This document shows positions 1-12,185 of a stretch of 42,679 nt of DNA, piece after piece. This DNA is from Chloroflexota bacterium (lineage in GTDB: Bacteria; Chloroflexota; Dormibacteria; Dormibacterales; Dormibacteraceae). The first letter of the stretch is position 1, and every line of letters begins with the position of its first letter. The notes under the pieces are model-generated. The model saw only the letters and a program-made list of their open reading frames with translations, had not been told where the DNA came from and ran no database searches. The position numbers were made by a program, and so were the translations under genes. The DNA lies in contig VBHA01000070.1 of assembly GCA_005889495.1 (NCBI GenBank), forward strand, positions 1 through 42,679, written 5' to 3'.

Positions 1-1697
1 CCGCGAAACCACTCCGCCACCGGGATGCCGAACCCCTTTTTCGGCCGGTCGAGGATGCGGTCGGGCAGGATGCCGCGGAGGGCTCGCTTGAGCAGGTATT
101 TCGAGCGCAGCCCACGAAGCTTCATGTTCAGCGGGAGCGAGGTCGCGTAGGCGACGAAGTCGTTGTTGAGCATCGGCACCCGGCCTTCCAGCGACGCCAT
201 CATCGACGCTCGGTCGAGCTTGACCAGGATGTCGTTCTCGAGGTACAGGCGCATGTCGAGCATCAGCACCTGGTTCAGAGGATCGAGCGACGCGTGGTCG
301 TCGAAGGTGTCTCCGTTGCGCGAGGCGAGGCCTTCGCGGACGTCGGGCGCCAGGAGCGCGACGCGCTCCTCATGCGCGAATGAACCCATCCACCGCTGGT
401 GCCGCTCCTCCACCGCATGCGCGGCCCCCGCGACGAAGCGCTTGGCGCGGAAGTCGAAGCTGAGGTTGCCGCGCGAGACCGGAAGCCTGCGCACGAGCGG
501 TTCGACCAGCCCGCGACGCACCGCCCGCGGCATTCGCGTGTAGTAGCCCGCGAGGCGGTGCGCCTGCAGCGTCGGGTAGCCGGCGAACAGCTCGTCGCCT
601 CCGTCGCCTCCGAGCGCCACCTTCACGTGCTGCCGAGTGAAGGCGGACAGCAGGTAGGTGGGGATGATGGAGGCGTCGCCCAGCGGCTCATCGAGGAGCG
701 TCGAGAGGCGCGGGATCAGCCCCAGCATCATCGACGGCTCGAGGACCAGCTCGTGGTGCTCGGTGCCCAGGTGGCTCGCGACCTCGCGTGCATAAGGCGC
801 CTCGTCGAACGAGCGCTCGGCGAAACCGACCGAGAAGCTCTTCACGTCGCCGCCCAGCGCGGTCATCATCGCCGTGACCGCGCTCGAGTCGATGCCGCCG
901 GACAGAAACACGCCGAGGGGCACGTCGCTGACCAGCTCCTTGCGCACCGACGCCCGCAGCGCCTCGCGCAGCTCGGCGCACTCCTCGTCGAGGTTGCGGT
1001 TGCCTCCGCCGTCATCGATGTTCAGCTGCGGCGCCCAGTAGCGGCGCGGTTTCGCCGTGCGCTCGGCCACAGACCAGGTCAGCGTATGGCCCGGCCGGAG
1101 CTTGCTGATCCCGCGGACGATGCTGCGCGGAGAGGGCACGAACTCATGGGCCAGGTACTCGTCCAGCGCCGCGGGGTCGACCCCGCGGCGCAGCTCGGGG
1201 TCGCGCAGCAGGGCTTTGAGCTCCGACGCGAACACGAGCCGCTCGGAGGAGACCGCGTAGTGAAGCGGCTTGATGCCCATGCGGTCCCGGGCCAGGAAAA
1301 GCGAGCTCTTCCTCCGGTCGAGCAGCCCAAACGCGAACTGCCCGTTGAGGCGCTCCACGACCTGCTCGCCCCACTGCTCCCATCCGTGGACGAGGACCTC
1401 GGTGTCGGACTGGGTCGCGAATACGTGGCCCGCGGCCAGGAGCTGCTCGCGAAGGTCGAGGTGGTTGAAAATCTCTCCGTTCTGGACGACCCAGACCGTC
1501 GAGTCCTCGTTGTGCATCGGCTGGTGGCCGCCCTCCAGGTCGATGATCGAGAGCCGGCGCATGCCAAGCGTCACGCCGTCGAGCTGGACCGATCCGTGGT
1601 CGTCGGGTCCGCGGTGGACCATCGCCGCGCACATCCGCTCCACGAGCTCGCGGCCCTGTGCCGGGTCACCGCCCGCTACGCCGCAGATGCCGCACAT
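1..1697 (-). CDS. asnB: Asparagine synthase (glutamine-hydrolysing), 3' end truncated by window edge
   Basis: Minus-strand translation from 1697 begins MCGICGVAGGDPAQGRELVERMCAAMVHRGPDDHGS...MRRLSIIDLEGGHQPMHNED, with Cys2 of the class II glutamine amidotransferase domain; ORF runs off position 1. Confidence 0.93.
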   Translation of the reverse strand, partial: MCGICGVAGGDPAQGRELVERMCAAMVHRGPDDHGSVQLDGVTLGMRRLSIIDLEGGHQPMHNEDSTVWVVQNGEIFNHLDLREQLLAAGHVFATQSDTEVLVHGWEQWGEQVVERLNGQFAFGLLDRRKSSLFLARDRMGIKPLHYAVSSERLVFASELKALLRDPELRRGVDPAALDEYLAHEFVPSPRSIVRGISKLRPGHTLTWSVAERTAKPRRYWAPQLNIDDGGGNRNLDEECAELREALRASVRKELVSDVPLGVFLSGGIDSSAVTAMMTALGGDVKSFSVGFAERSFDEAPYAREVASHLGTEHHELVLEPSMMLGLIPRLSTLLDEPLGDASIIPTYLLSAFTRQHVKVALGGDGGDELFAGYPTLQAHRLAGYYTRMPRAVRRGLVEPLVRRLPVSRGNLSFDFRAKRFVAGAAHAVEERHQRWMGSFAHEERVALLAPDVREGLASRNGDTFDDHASLDPLNQVLMLDMRLYLENDILVKLDRASMMASLEGRVPMLNNDFVAYATSLPLNMKLRGLRSKYLLKRALRGILPDRILDRPKKGFGIPVAEWFR

Positions 1698-1708
1698 CTA
1701 TCGGCGAG

Positions 1709-2728
1709 TCACCTGGCGCGGACGGCAGGTCTCCCGTTCGTCACCGCCGAGCGGTGCGGTGCCTTCTCGATGATCTCGCGCACGACGTAAGTCGGTCTCG
1801 ACTGCGACTCGTGGAGGGTGCGGATGGAGAGCTCCGCCAGCAGGCCCATGAGGATGAACTGCACCCCGACGATGAGCAGGACCACGGAGAGGAGCAGGAG
1901 TGGGTTGTTGTGAGCGTAGACATAGGGCGGCAGCAGCTTCTGCAGAAGCACGATCGCGGCGAACACCACGGCGAGCGCCCACAGCGCGAAGGCGGCGAAA
2001 CCGAAGAAGTACATCGGCTTGGTCGAGTAGCTGCCGAGCAGCTTGACGGTGATCAGGTCGAGCATCACGCGCGAGGTCCGCGAGAGCGAATACTTGGACC
2101 GGCCGTACGTCCGTGGCCGGTGGTTGACCGGAAGCTCAGTGATGCGCGCGCCGACCATCGACGCGTAGACGGGGATGAAGCGGTGCATCTCCCCGTAGAG
2201 CCTCACGTCCTGGATGACATCGCGCCGGTAGGCCTTCAGCGTGCAGCCGAAGTCGCTCAGCGGCACTCCCGTGACCCGGGCGATGATCCAGTTCGCGATC
2301 TTCGACGGCACGACGCGGGAGGCGGCGTCGTGGCGGTTCCGCCGCCAGCCGCTGACCACGTCATAGCCCTCGTCCACCTTCGCCAGGAGGTGCGGGATGT
2401 CGTGGGGATCGTTCTGCATGTCGCCGTCGAGAAAGACCAGGACCGCGCCCCGGCTGTGGTCGATGCCCGCCTGGACGGCGGCGGTCTGCCCGAAGTTGCG
2501 CCGGAAGCTCACCACCCGCACGCGTTCGTCGCGTGAGGCGAGCTGGCCAAGCTTCTCCGAGCTCCCATCTCGGCTGCCGTCGTCGACGTACAGGATCTCG
2601 AACGAGGTGCCGAGGCCCTCGAGCACGCCGATGAGCTCTCGATGGAGCGGCTCGATGCTGTCGATCTCGTTGTAGACGAGGACGATCGCTGAGACGTAGG
2701 GCGTGTCGGTGGCTGCCTGGCGGGCCAT
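1709..2728 (-). CDS. Family 2 glycosyltransferase (DPM1/ArnC-like) with C-terminal TM segments
   Basis: SAIVLVYNEIDSIEPLHRELIGVLE...YVDDGSRDGS...FLDGDMQNDPHDIP; two hydrophobic C-terminal segments. Confidence 0.92.
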   Translation of the reverse strand: MARQAATDTPYVSAIVLVYNEIDSIEPLHRELIGVLEGLGTSFEILYVDDGSRDGSSEKLGQLASRDERVRVVSFRRNFGQTAAVQAGIDHSRGAVLVFLDGDMQNDPHDIPHLLAKVDEGYDVVSGWRRNRHDAASRVVPSKIANWIIARVTGVPLSDFGCTLKAYRRDVIQDVRLYGEMHRFIPVYASMVGARITELPVNHRPRTYGRSKYSLSRTSRVMLDLITVKLLGSYSTKPMYFFGFAAFALWALAVVFAAIVLLQKLLPPYVYAHNNPLLLLSVVLLIVGVQFILMGLLAELSIRTLHESQSRPTYVVREIIEKAPHRSAVTNGRPAVRAR

Positions 2729-2827
2729 TGGATCGGATTATGCGGCCCCAGCGACAGCCGGCGCCGCCCGGCCGACGACTGGCGCCGCCACCTCCCCGCA
2801 AAGTCGGGACGGTAAGCTCCGCTCCCG

Positions 2828-4285
2828 ATGTCTGGTCAAGCCGCCCAGGTTCTGAGGGTCGAACGTGAGGGCGCGCGTTCGGAGGCGTGGTGGGTTTATC
2901 CCGCGGTGCCGCTCCTGGCGGCGGCGATCGCGTTCGCCTGGACGCTCCACGGTGAGCTGCAGCGCCTCTACGGGATGACGGGCTCAGCCTGGGATTTCGC
3001 CTACGACCAGCAGGTCATCTGGAACATCACCCAGGGCCAGGGCTTCTACTCGAGCTTCGCCCGGGCGGATTTCCTCGGCATCCACTTCGAGCTGATCTTC
3101 ATCCTGCTCGCGGCGGTCGAGAAGGTCTGGCCGAGCCCGACCGTGCTCCTGATCTTCTCTTCGGCCGGCCTCGCCGCGACCGCCCCCGCCGCCTACCTCT
3201 TCTTCCGGGCGCTTCTGCCCGCCGGCCGCAGCGAGTCGGCCTGGCTCGCGGTCGCGCTCTCGGCGCCGATCCCCTTCTGGGCCGCGATCCAGGAGGCGGC
3301 TCGCGACTTCTTCCACCCCGAGAACATGGCGCTAGCGTTCGCGCTGCTCGCCGCCTGGGCCGGGATCCGCGGTCACCGGGTGGCGATGTGGTGCCTGTGC
3401 GTGCTGACGCTCGCCTGCAAGGAGGACCAGGTCTACACGGTCGGCGTGCTGGGGATCCTGATGTCCGCCTACGGCGCGCCTGAGGTCAAGAAGCACTGGC
3501 GGTTCATCCTCTACCTGGCGGCGGCCTGGTTCTTGATCGGCACCGGGATCGTGCAGCAGCACTTCCGCAACGGCGGCTACACCGACTTCGTCTACTACCG
3601 CTGGCTCTTGGGGCTCGACTCGACCCTGCCGGTCTCACCCCTCGCCGTGGCCGAAGCCCTCTTTCGACCCGGCGCGCTGCTGGTCGTGGCCGCGATCTTC
3701 GCCTCGCTCGCCGCCCTGCCCATGTTCGCGCCGCGGTGGCTGCTGCTCGTCATCCCGCCCTACCTCGCCAACGTGCTCAGCGGCCACAACCCGCAGAACG
3801 TCCTCAACCTCCACTACGTCCTGCTGCTCCTGTTCCCCTTCATCGTCGCCGGCGGGGTGGGCGCGCGCAACTTCATCCAGATGCGCACGCTGAAACCCGC
3901 GTGGGCGCTGGCGGCGCTGCTGCCGGCGCTCGTCCTCGGCTTCGTGGTCGGGCGCTTTCCTCCCGGCCTGCGCGCGGACGAGAGCCTGTACACGCACCCC
4001 AACACGGTCGCCGTGCTCCAGAGCGCGACGTCGATGATCCCGGCGAACGCGCCGGTCAACGCGGACGACGGGCTCGCTGTGTGGCTTGCCAACCGCCATA
4101 CCATCAACGACTTTCCCGACCGGCTCGACGCCACCTGCTACGTGGTCGTCGACCGCCAGGCTTACCTCAGCGGCCCAACCCATCCGGACCAGCGGAAGGC
4201 GGCGCTCGACGCCCTGCCCTCGAGCGGGCGCAGGCTGCTGTACGACGACGGCCGATTCGAGGTCTGGAGTCCCGTCGGAGATTGA
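2828..4285 (+). CDS. DUF2079-type polytopic membrane protein
   Basis: AWDFAYDQQVIWNITQGQGFYSSF...GIHFELIFILLAAVEKVWPSPTVLLIF; multiple TM segments. Confidence 0.85.
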   Translation: MSGQAAQVLRVEREGARSEAWWVYPAVPLLAAAIAFAWTLHGELQRLYGMTGSAWDFAYDQQVIWNITQGQGFYSSFARADFLGIHFELIFILLAAVEKVWPSPTVLLIFSSAGLAATAPAAYLFFRALLPAGRSESAWLAVALSAPIPFWAAIQEAARDFFHPENMALAFALLAAWAGIRGHRVAMWCLCVLTLACKEDQVYTVGVLGILMSAYGAPEVKKHWRFILYLAAAWFLIGTGIVQQHFRNGGYTDFVYYRWLLGLDSTLPVSPLAVAEALFRPGALLVVAAIFASLAALPMFAPRWLLLVIPPYLANVLSGHNPQNVLNLHYVLLLLFPFIVAGGVGARNFIQMRTLKPAWALAALLPALVLGFVVGRFPPGLRADESLYTHPNTVAVLQSATSMIPANAPVNADDGLAVWLANRHTINDFPDRLDATCYVVVDRQAYLSGPTHPDQRKAALDALPSSGRRLLYDDGRFEVWSPVGD

Positions 4286-4318
4286 AAGCTTGACCCTCCC
4301 GTACGCTTAGGGGTCACC

Positions 4319-7927
<3,609 letters not shown>

Positions 7928-8013
7928 CCGGTCCTGACCGGCGGGCTTGATTCGTCAACCGACCCCGGCTAAGCTCCAGCCACACGAATCCGCCGTCAGG
8001 AGAGGGAAGGGGC

Positions 8014-9261
8014 ATGTTTAAGAAGTTCTTCCGCCGCGCCGCGCTCGGGGTGACCATCGCCGTCGTCCTCTTGACCCTCCCGGCTGCCGTCGCGCCGGTG
8101 TCCGCGGCCGCCCCCGGCACCCTCTACGGGGTCACTCGATCGCAGGACCTGGTCACCATCGATCCGGCGACCGGCGCGTTCGCCGTGCTGTCCAACCTGT
8201 TTCTGTCGGGCGCGCTAGACTCGCAGACTTTTAACCTCGTCGCCAATCCGGCGGCCGGCAAGCTGTATGGCAACCGGATGTCGTTTGTCAACACCAGCTC
8301 GGGGTCAGTTTTCCAGAACGAGCTCCTGACGATCAACGCCTCGACCTGCGCCGTGGTGAACAGCGTGTCCTCCCAGCCCAACACGCTTGTCGTGGATCAA
8401 TCGACGGGGACCCTGTTTGCATTCGATGGCTTCAGCCTCTTCAGGCTCAACCCAGGCACCGGCGGGACGACAAAGGTGGCCACGGTCAACGACAGCTTCG
8501 GTTCCTTTATCTGGTCGCTCGATATCGACCCGAACGCTCACATCATTTATGCCTCGCGTGAAGACATCTCGGGCGCAACCGAAGACGCAACGACCCAGAT
8601 TTTCACCGTGAATACGACCAACGGCGCGGTGACGACTGGACCGGTGTTGGCGCACACCGTTCGCCAGATCGTCGTCGATCCCGGGTCCGGCCGCCTTTTC
8701 GGCGTGACCGAGTCCTTCACACATGACTTCATCAGCATCGACCCAAGCACCTGGTCGGAAAAGTTCGTCGTGGCCCTTGTCCCGAGCGCCGATACATCTC
8801 TAGGCGTGAATTTCGGACTGGCGGCAGATGGTTCGACGCATACCGTGTTCGGCGATCTCGAGACGATCGACATCTCGACGAACGACGTCTCAGATCAAGT
8901 GATATCGATCCAGGACGAGACGGGCGACATCAACATGGGACCGTCATTCAGCGACTTCATCGTCAGCGCGGGTATCGCTTTCGCAGGTCCGGCGCCGACC
9001 ATCAATCCCGACACGCTGAAGGCTGCCGTTCAGAGCGCGCTCGCCTCAGGTGCAATCACCAAGTCAGGCGTCGCTAAGAACTTGCTAGCCGAGCTCAACG
9101 ACGCACAGGCCGCGCGGAATCGAGGGCAGTGCAAGACCGCCGGCAACGTCTACCAGCAGTTCATCAACGACGTGACCGCGCAGGCCGGCAAGTCCATAGC
9201 TCCTGCCACCGCAAGCCAGCTCGTGAGCGAGGCCCAGTTCCTGATGGTGAACTGCCCCTAG
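8014..9261 (+). CDS. Secreted beta-propeller-like protein with C-terminal FIMAH-like domain
   Basis: Signal peptide MFKKFFRRAALGVTIAVVLLTLPAAVAPVSAAA; repeated TIDPATG/RLNPGTGG/SIDPSTW motifs; C-terminus ...NRGQCKTAGNVYQQFINDVTAQAGKSIAPATASQLVSEAQFLMVNC. Confidence 0.75.
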   Translation: MFKKFFRRAALGVTIAVVLLTLPAAVAPVSAAAPGTLYGVTRSQDLVTIDPATGAFAVLSNLFLSGALDSQTFNLVANPAAGKLYGNRMSFVNTSSGSVFQNELLTINASTCAVVNSVSSQPNTLVVDQSTGTLFAFDGFSLFRLNPGTGGTTKVATVNDSFGSFIWSLDIDPNAHIIYASREDISGATEDATTQIFTVNTTNGAVTTGPVLAHTVRQIVVDPGSGRLFGVTESFTHDFISIDPSTWSEKFVVALVPSADTSLGVNFGLAADGSTHTVFGDLETIDISTNDVSDQVISIQDETGDINMGPSFSDFIVSAGIAFAGPAPTINPDTLKAAVQSALASGAITKSGVAKNLLAELNDAQAARNRGQCKTAGNVYQQFINDVTAQAGKSIAPATASQLVSEAQFLMVNCP

Positions 9262-9273
9262 CCAAAAACTCGC

Positions 9274-9331
9274 CGACTGCCGGCATTCGGAGGTTTGGGC
9301 CGCCGGAATATCAGCCGAGTGCCGGCAGCCG
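9274..9331. repeat. Long inverted repeat between convergent genes (probable bidirectional terminator)
   Basis: CGACTGCCGGCATTCGG (9274-9290) against CCGAGTGCCGGCAGCCG (9315-9331): 15/17 complementary, 24-nt loop. Confidence 0.6.
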
Positions 9332-9348
9332 AGGTAATCGGGCGCCGG

Positions 9349-9930
9349 CTAGTGGTGAGCCTCCAGGAACCCGTTCGGGTCGACGAACCGATACGGGAAC
9401 GCCGGGAACCCGGAGCATGAGCTCGGCGGCAGCGCGCCGTTCCATGCGTGCGACTCGAGGTCGCCCTTGAAGACCGCGAAGTGGAAGTGGGTCCGCGTCC
9501 CCATATCGGCGACCGTGGCGAAGACTTGACCTCGCTTGACGTTCGAGCCGACGTCGAATCCCGCCGCCCGCCACACATGCCAGTACTGCGTGATCACGAC
9601 GCCGAATGTCGTTCGATGCCGGATCAGAACGCCCCCGCGAAACTGCGGGTCGATCGAGTAGCCCACCATCGTCCCGTCGCCGGCGGCCGCCACTGGCTCG
9701 CCCGCCCTGGCGACGACGTCGATCCCCGTGTGCAGCCAGACCGAACCTGAAGGGCAGGCCCGCAAGGCCACGCCGTTGCAGTACCGCCACTGACTCCCAA
9801 ATCCCAGGCAGTGCGGAGCCCAGGACGAAAGCGGCCGCTGGAACACGTCCGAAGGATCGACCGCGGGCACCGTCGATTGGATCGCCAGGTGAATGGCGGC
9901 AAGTAGAGCGGCCAGGATCGTCGTGATCAC
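9349..9930 (-). CDS. M23 family metallopeptidase, secreted
   Basis: N-terminal hydrophobic segment; HTGIDVVARAGEPVAAAGDGTMV...GTRTHFHFAVF (HxxxD and HxH motifs). Confidence 0.85.
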   Translation of the reverse strand: MITTILAALLAAIHLAIQSTVPAVDPSDVFQRPLSSWAPHCLGFGSQWRYCNGVALRACPSGSVWLHTGIDVVARAGEPVAAAGDGTMVGYSIDPQFRGGVLIRHRTTFGVVITQYWHVWRAAGFDVGSNVKRGQVFATVADMGTRTHFHFAVFKGDLESHAWNGALPPSSCSGFPAFPYRFVDPNGFLEAHH

Positions 9931-9945
9931 GGCCGGGCCTCCGGC

Positions 9946-11439
9946 TTACGCGATGTCCACAATCACGTTCTTGAGCTCGGTGTAGAGGTCGAGAGCGTAG
10001 GGCCCGAGCTCCCGTCCCCAACCGCTCTGCTTGAACCCGCCCCAGGGCGTCACGGGGTCGACCACGTGGTAGCAGTTCACATAGACCGTGCCGGCTTTGA
10101 GCGCGTGCGCGACCCGATGGGCGCGGGCCACGTCCTTCGTCCACACCCCGGCGACCAGGCCGTACATCGTGTCGTTGGCCTTGGCGACCAGGTCCTCTTC
10201 GTCCTGGAAAGGAATCGCGGACACGACCGGCCCGAAGATCTCCTCCCGCGCGATGCGCATCTTGCCGTCGACGTCGGCGAAGACCGTCGGCTTGACGAAG
10301 TAGCCGCCATCGAGTCCCTCCGGCCGGCCACCGCCCGCCATCAGGCGCGCCCCTTCCTGGTTGCCCACCGCGATGTAGCCCAGGACCCGCTCCATCTGCG
10401 TCTTCGACACCAGCGGCCCCATTTGCGTCACGGGGTCGATGCCAGGTCCGATCCGCGTCTCCTCGACCGTCTTGAGCAGCTCGTCGAGCGCGTGGTCGTA
10501 GACCTTCTTCTGGACGTACAGCCGCGAGCCCGCGGAGCAGACCTGTCCCTGGTTGAAGAAGATGCCGAAGAACGCGCCGGAGACGGCGCGCGCGAGGTCG
10601 GCGTCCGCGAACACGATGTTGGGCGACTTGCCGCCCAGCTCGAGGCTGACACGCTTCAGGTTGCTGTCAGCCGAGGCCCGGGTGACGATCTTGCCGACCT
10701 CGGTTGAGCCGGTGAAGGCGATCTTGTCGACGTCGGGGTGGTGCGCCAGCCGGGAACCCGCAACCTCACCGAAGCCGGGGACGACGTTGACGACGCCGTC
10801 CGGCACCTCCGCCTGTTGGATCAGCTCGGCCAGGAGCAGGGCGCTGAGAGGCGTCTCTTCGGACGGCTTCAGGACCACGCTGTTGCCGCACGCGAGCGCG
10901 GGCGCCAGCTTCCAGGCCGCCATGAGCAGAGGAAAGTTCCAGGGGATGATCTGGCCGACCACGCCGACCGGCTCGCGCAGCGTGTAGCTGAGATATCTGC
11001 CCGGGAGCGAAACCTGCTGGGTCGCGCCGTCCAGCTTGGTCACCCACCCCGCGTAGTAGCGAAACGTGGCCGCGGCGATGGGCGCGTGAAACAGCAGCGC
11101 GTCATTGATCGGCATGCCGTTGTCGAGCGTCTCGAGCTGGGCGAACTCGTTTGCGCGGTCCTCGATCATGTCGCCGATCTTCCACAGCACCTTGGCGCGT
11201 TCGGCTGGCGGCAGGTCTCGCCATGTGCCGCGGTCGAAGGACTTGCGCGCAGCCGCCACCGCTCTGTCGATGTCCTCGGCGCCCGCCTCGGCGACACGCG
11301 CCAGGACCTCGCCGGTCGCGGGGTCGACCGTCTCGAAGGTCTTGCCGTCGGCGGCGTCCGCCCAGCGGCCGCCGATCAAGAGCTTCTTCGGCTGTCCTTT
11401 GAGGAATGCCGCGACTTCCAGGTCTTCGGCTATCGCCAT
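9946..11439 (-). CDS. Aldehyde dehydrogenase family protein
   Basis: 497 aa; PWNFPLLMAAWKLAPALACGN, FTGSTEVGK, SLELGGKSPNIVFADAD, FFNQGQVCSAGSRLYV. Confidence 0.95.
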   Translation of the reverse strand: MAIAEDLEVAAFLKGQPKKLLIGGRWADAADGKTFETVDPATGEVLARVAEAGAEDIDRAVAAARKSFDRGTWRDLPPAERAKVLWKIGDMIEDRANEFAQLETLDNGMPINDALLFHAPIAAATFRYYAGWVTKLDGATQQVSLPGRYLSYTLREPVGVVGQIIPWNFPLLMAAWKLAPALACGNSVVLKPSEETPLSALLLAELIQQAEVPDGVVNVVPGFGEVAGSRLAHHPDVDKIAFTGSTEVGKIVTRASADSNLKRVSLELGGKSPNIVFADADLARAVSGAFFGIFFNQGQVCSAGSRLYVQKKVYDHALDELLKTVEETRIGPGIDPVTQMGPLVSKTQMERVLGYIAVGNQEGARLMAGGGRPEGLDGGYFVKPTVFADVDGKMRIAREEIFGPVVSAIPFQDEEDLVAKANDTMYGLVAGVWTKDVARAHRVAHALKAGTVYVNCYHVVDPVTPWGGFKQSGWGRELGPYALDLYTELKNVIVDIA

Positions 11440-11479
11440 TCAGAGCGCATCGTACGCCGCCAGAAGTTAGGCTCTTGCC

Positions 11480-11647
11480 ATGCTGATGGAAGTGACGTGC
11501 AGGTGCGGGTGGACGACACGCGGGACGAGACCGCAGGTCATCGAAAGCGTCCGTGCCCACGGCAGGACCGAGCACGGGCAGGAGATCACGCCGGCCGAGG
11601 TCCGGGCTATCTGGCGGACGGTCGAAGGTGATGGCGCGAAGAAGTAA
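11480..11647 (+). CDS. Small Cys/His protein, DUF1059-like (putative metal-binding)
   Basis: 55-aa ORF MLMEVTCRCGWTTRGTRPQVIESVRAHGRTEHGQEITPAEVRAIWRTVEGDGAKK; CxC and HxxxxH pattern; absent from the supplied ORF track (too short). Confidence 0.6.
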   Translation: MLMEVTCRCGWTTRGTRPQVIESVRAHGRTEHGQEITPAEVRAIWRTVEGDGAKK

Positions 11648-12185
11648 GCCGGCCCTCGCCGCCCTGGCCGAGACCATGGGCCCGCCGGTGTCATCGACCC
11701 CCTGGTCGTCTCAGTTCGTGGCGCAGACGCTCGAGGTGCTCCCGGTCGCGCTTGGCGAAGATGGCCTGTTCTGGATGAAGCCGGTGCACGCCGATTCGCT
11801 GCGGGTCGGCCTTTCCTCCAACTCGCGTCCGGCCGACGTCGTCCTCGACCTCCTCAAGTGGTACCCGCTGACCCCCCTCGTCGTTCACTCCACGTCCTGG
11901 CGCCACGAGGAAGGCAGGATCATCCTGACCTACATCGCGGCCGTGGAGTCTCCTGGCGAGCTGGCCAGGGATTCGCTGGTTGCGCTCGCGGTCAAGCGGG
12001 CGGAGCTTGCCCGTGGCGGCGCGATGTCCGCGCCGAAATCGATCGGCGTCGAGGCCGTCATCGAGCACGCGCTTCGCCACCTCGCCTGGTTGGTCCGCGA
12101 CGACCCCGCGGTCGCAAGCGAGCTCGGGGGCTGGAGGGCGGCCCTCGCAGGCTTCGAGCCGGAGCCCTTTCGCGCGCTGGTCTGA
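11631..12185 (+). CDS. Conserved hypothetical protein
   Basis: Internal ATG at 11631 of ORF 11553..12185 (MARRSKPALAALAETMGPPVSSTPWSSQFVAQTLEVLPV...); overlaps the preceding small ORF by 17 nt. Confidence 0.6.
   Translation: MARRSKPALAALAETMGPPVSSTPWSSQFVAQTLEVLPVALGEDGLFWMKPVHADSLRVGLSSNSRPADVVLDLLKWYPLTPLVVHSTSWRHEEGRIILTYIAAVESPGELARDSLVALAVKRAELARGGAMSAPKSIGVEAVIEHALRHLAWLVRDDPAVASELGGWRAALAGFEPEPFRALV

Noticed and set aside
399-1790. Long plus-strand ORF (463 aa) opposite asnB
   Set aside because: Antisense reading of a high-GC gene; Arg/Ala/His-rich translation without domain motifs, while asnB is clear on the minus strand
4286-4318. Cobalamin riboswitch ahead of metH
   Set aside because: Only 33 nt separate the upstream stop and the metH ATG; no room for the riboswitch fold
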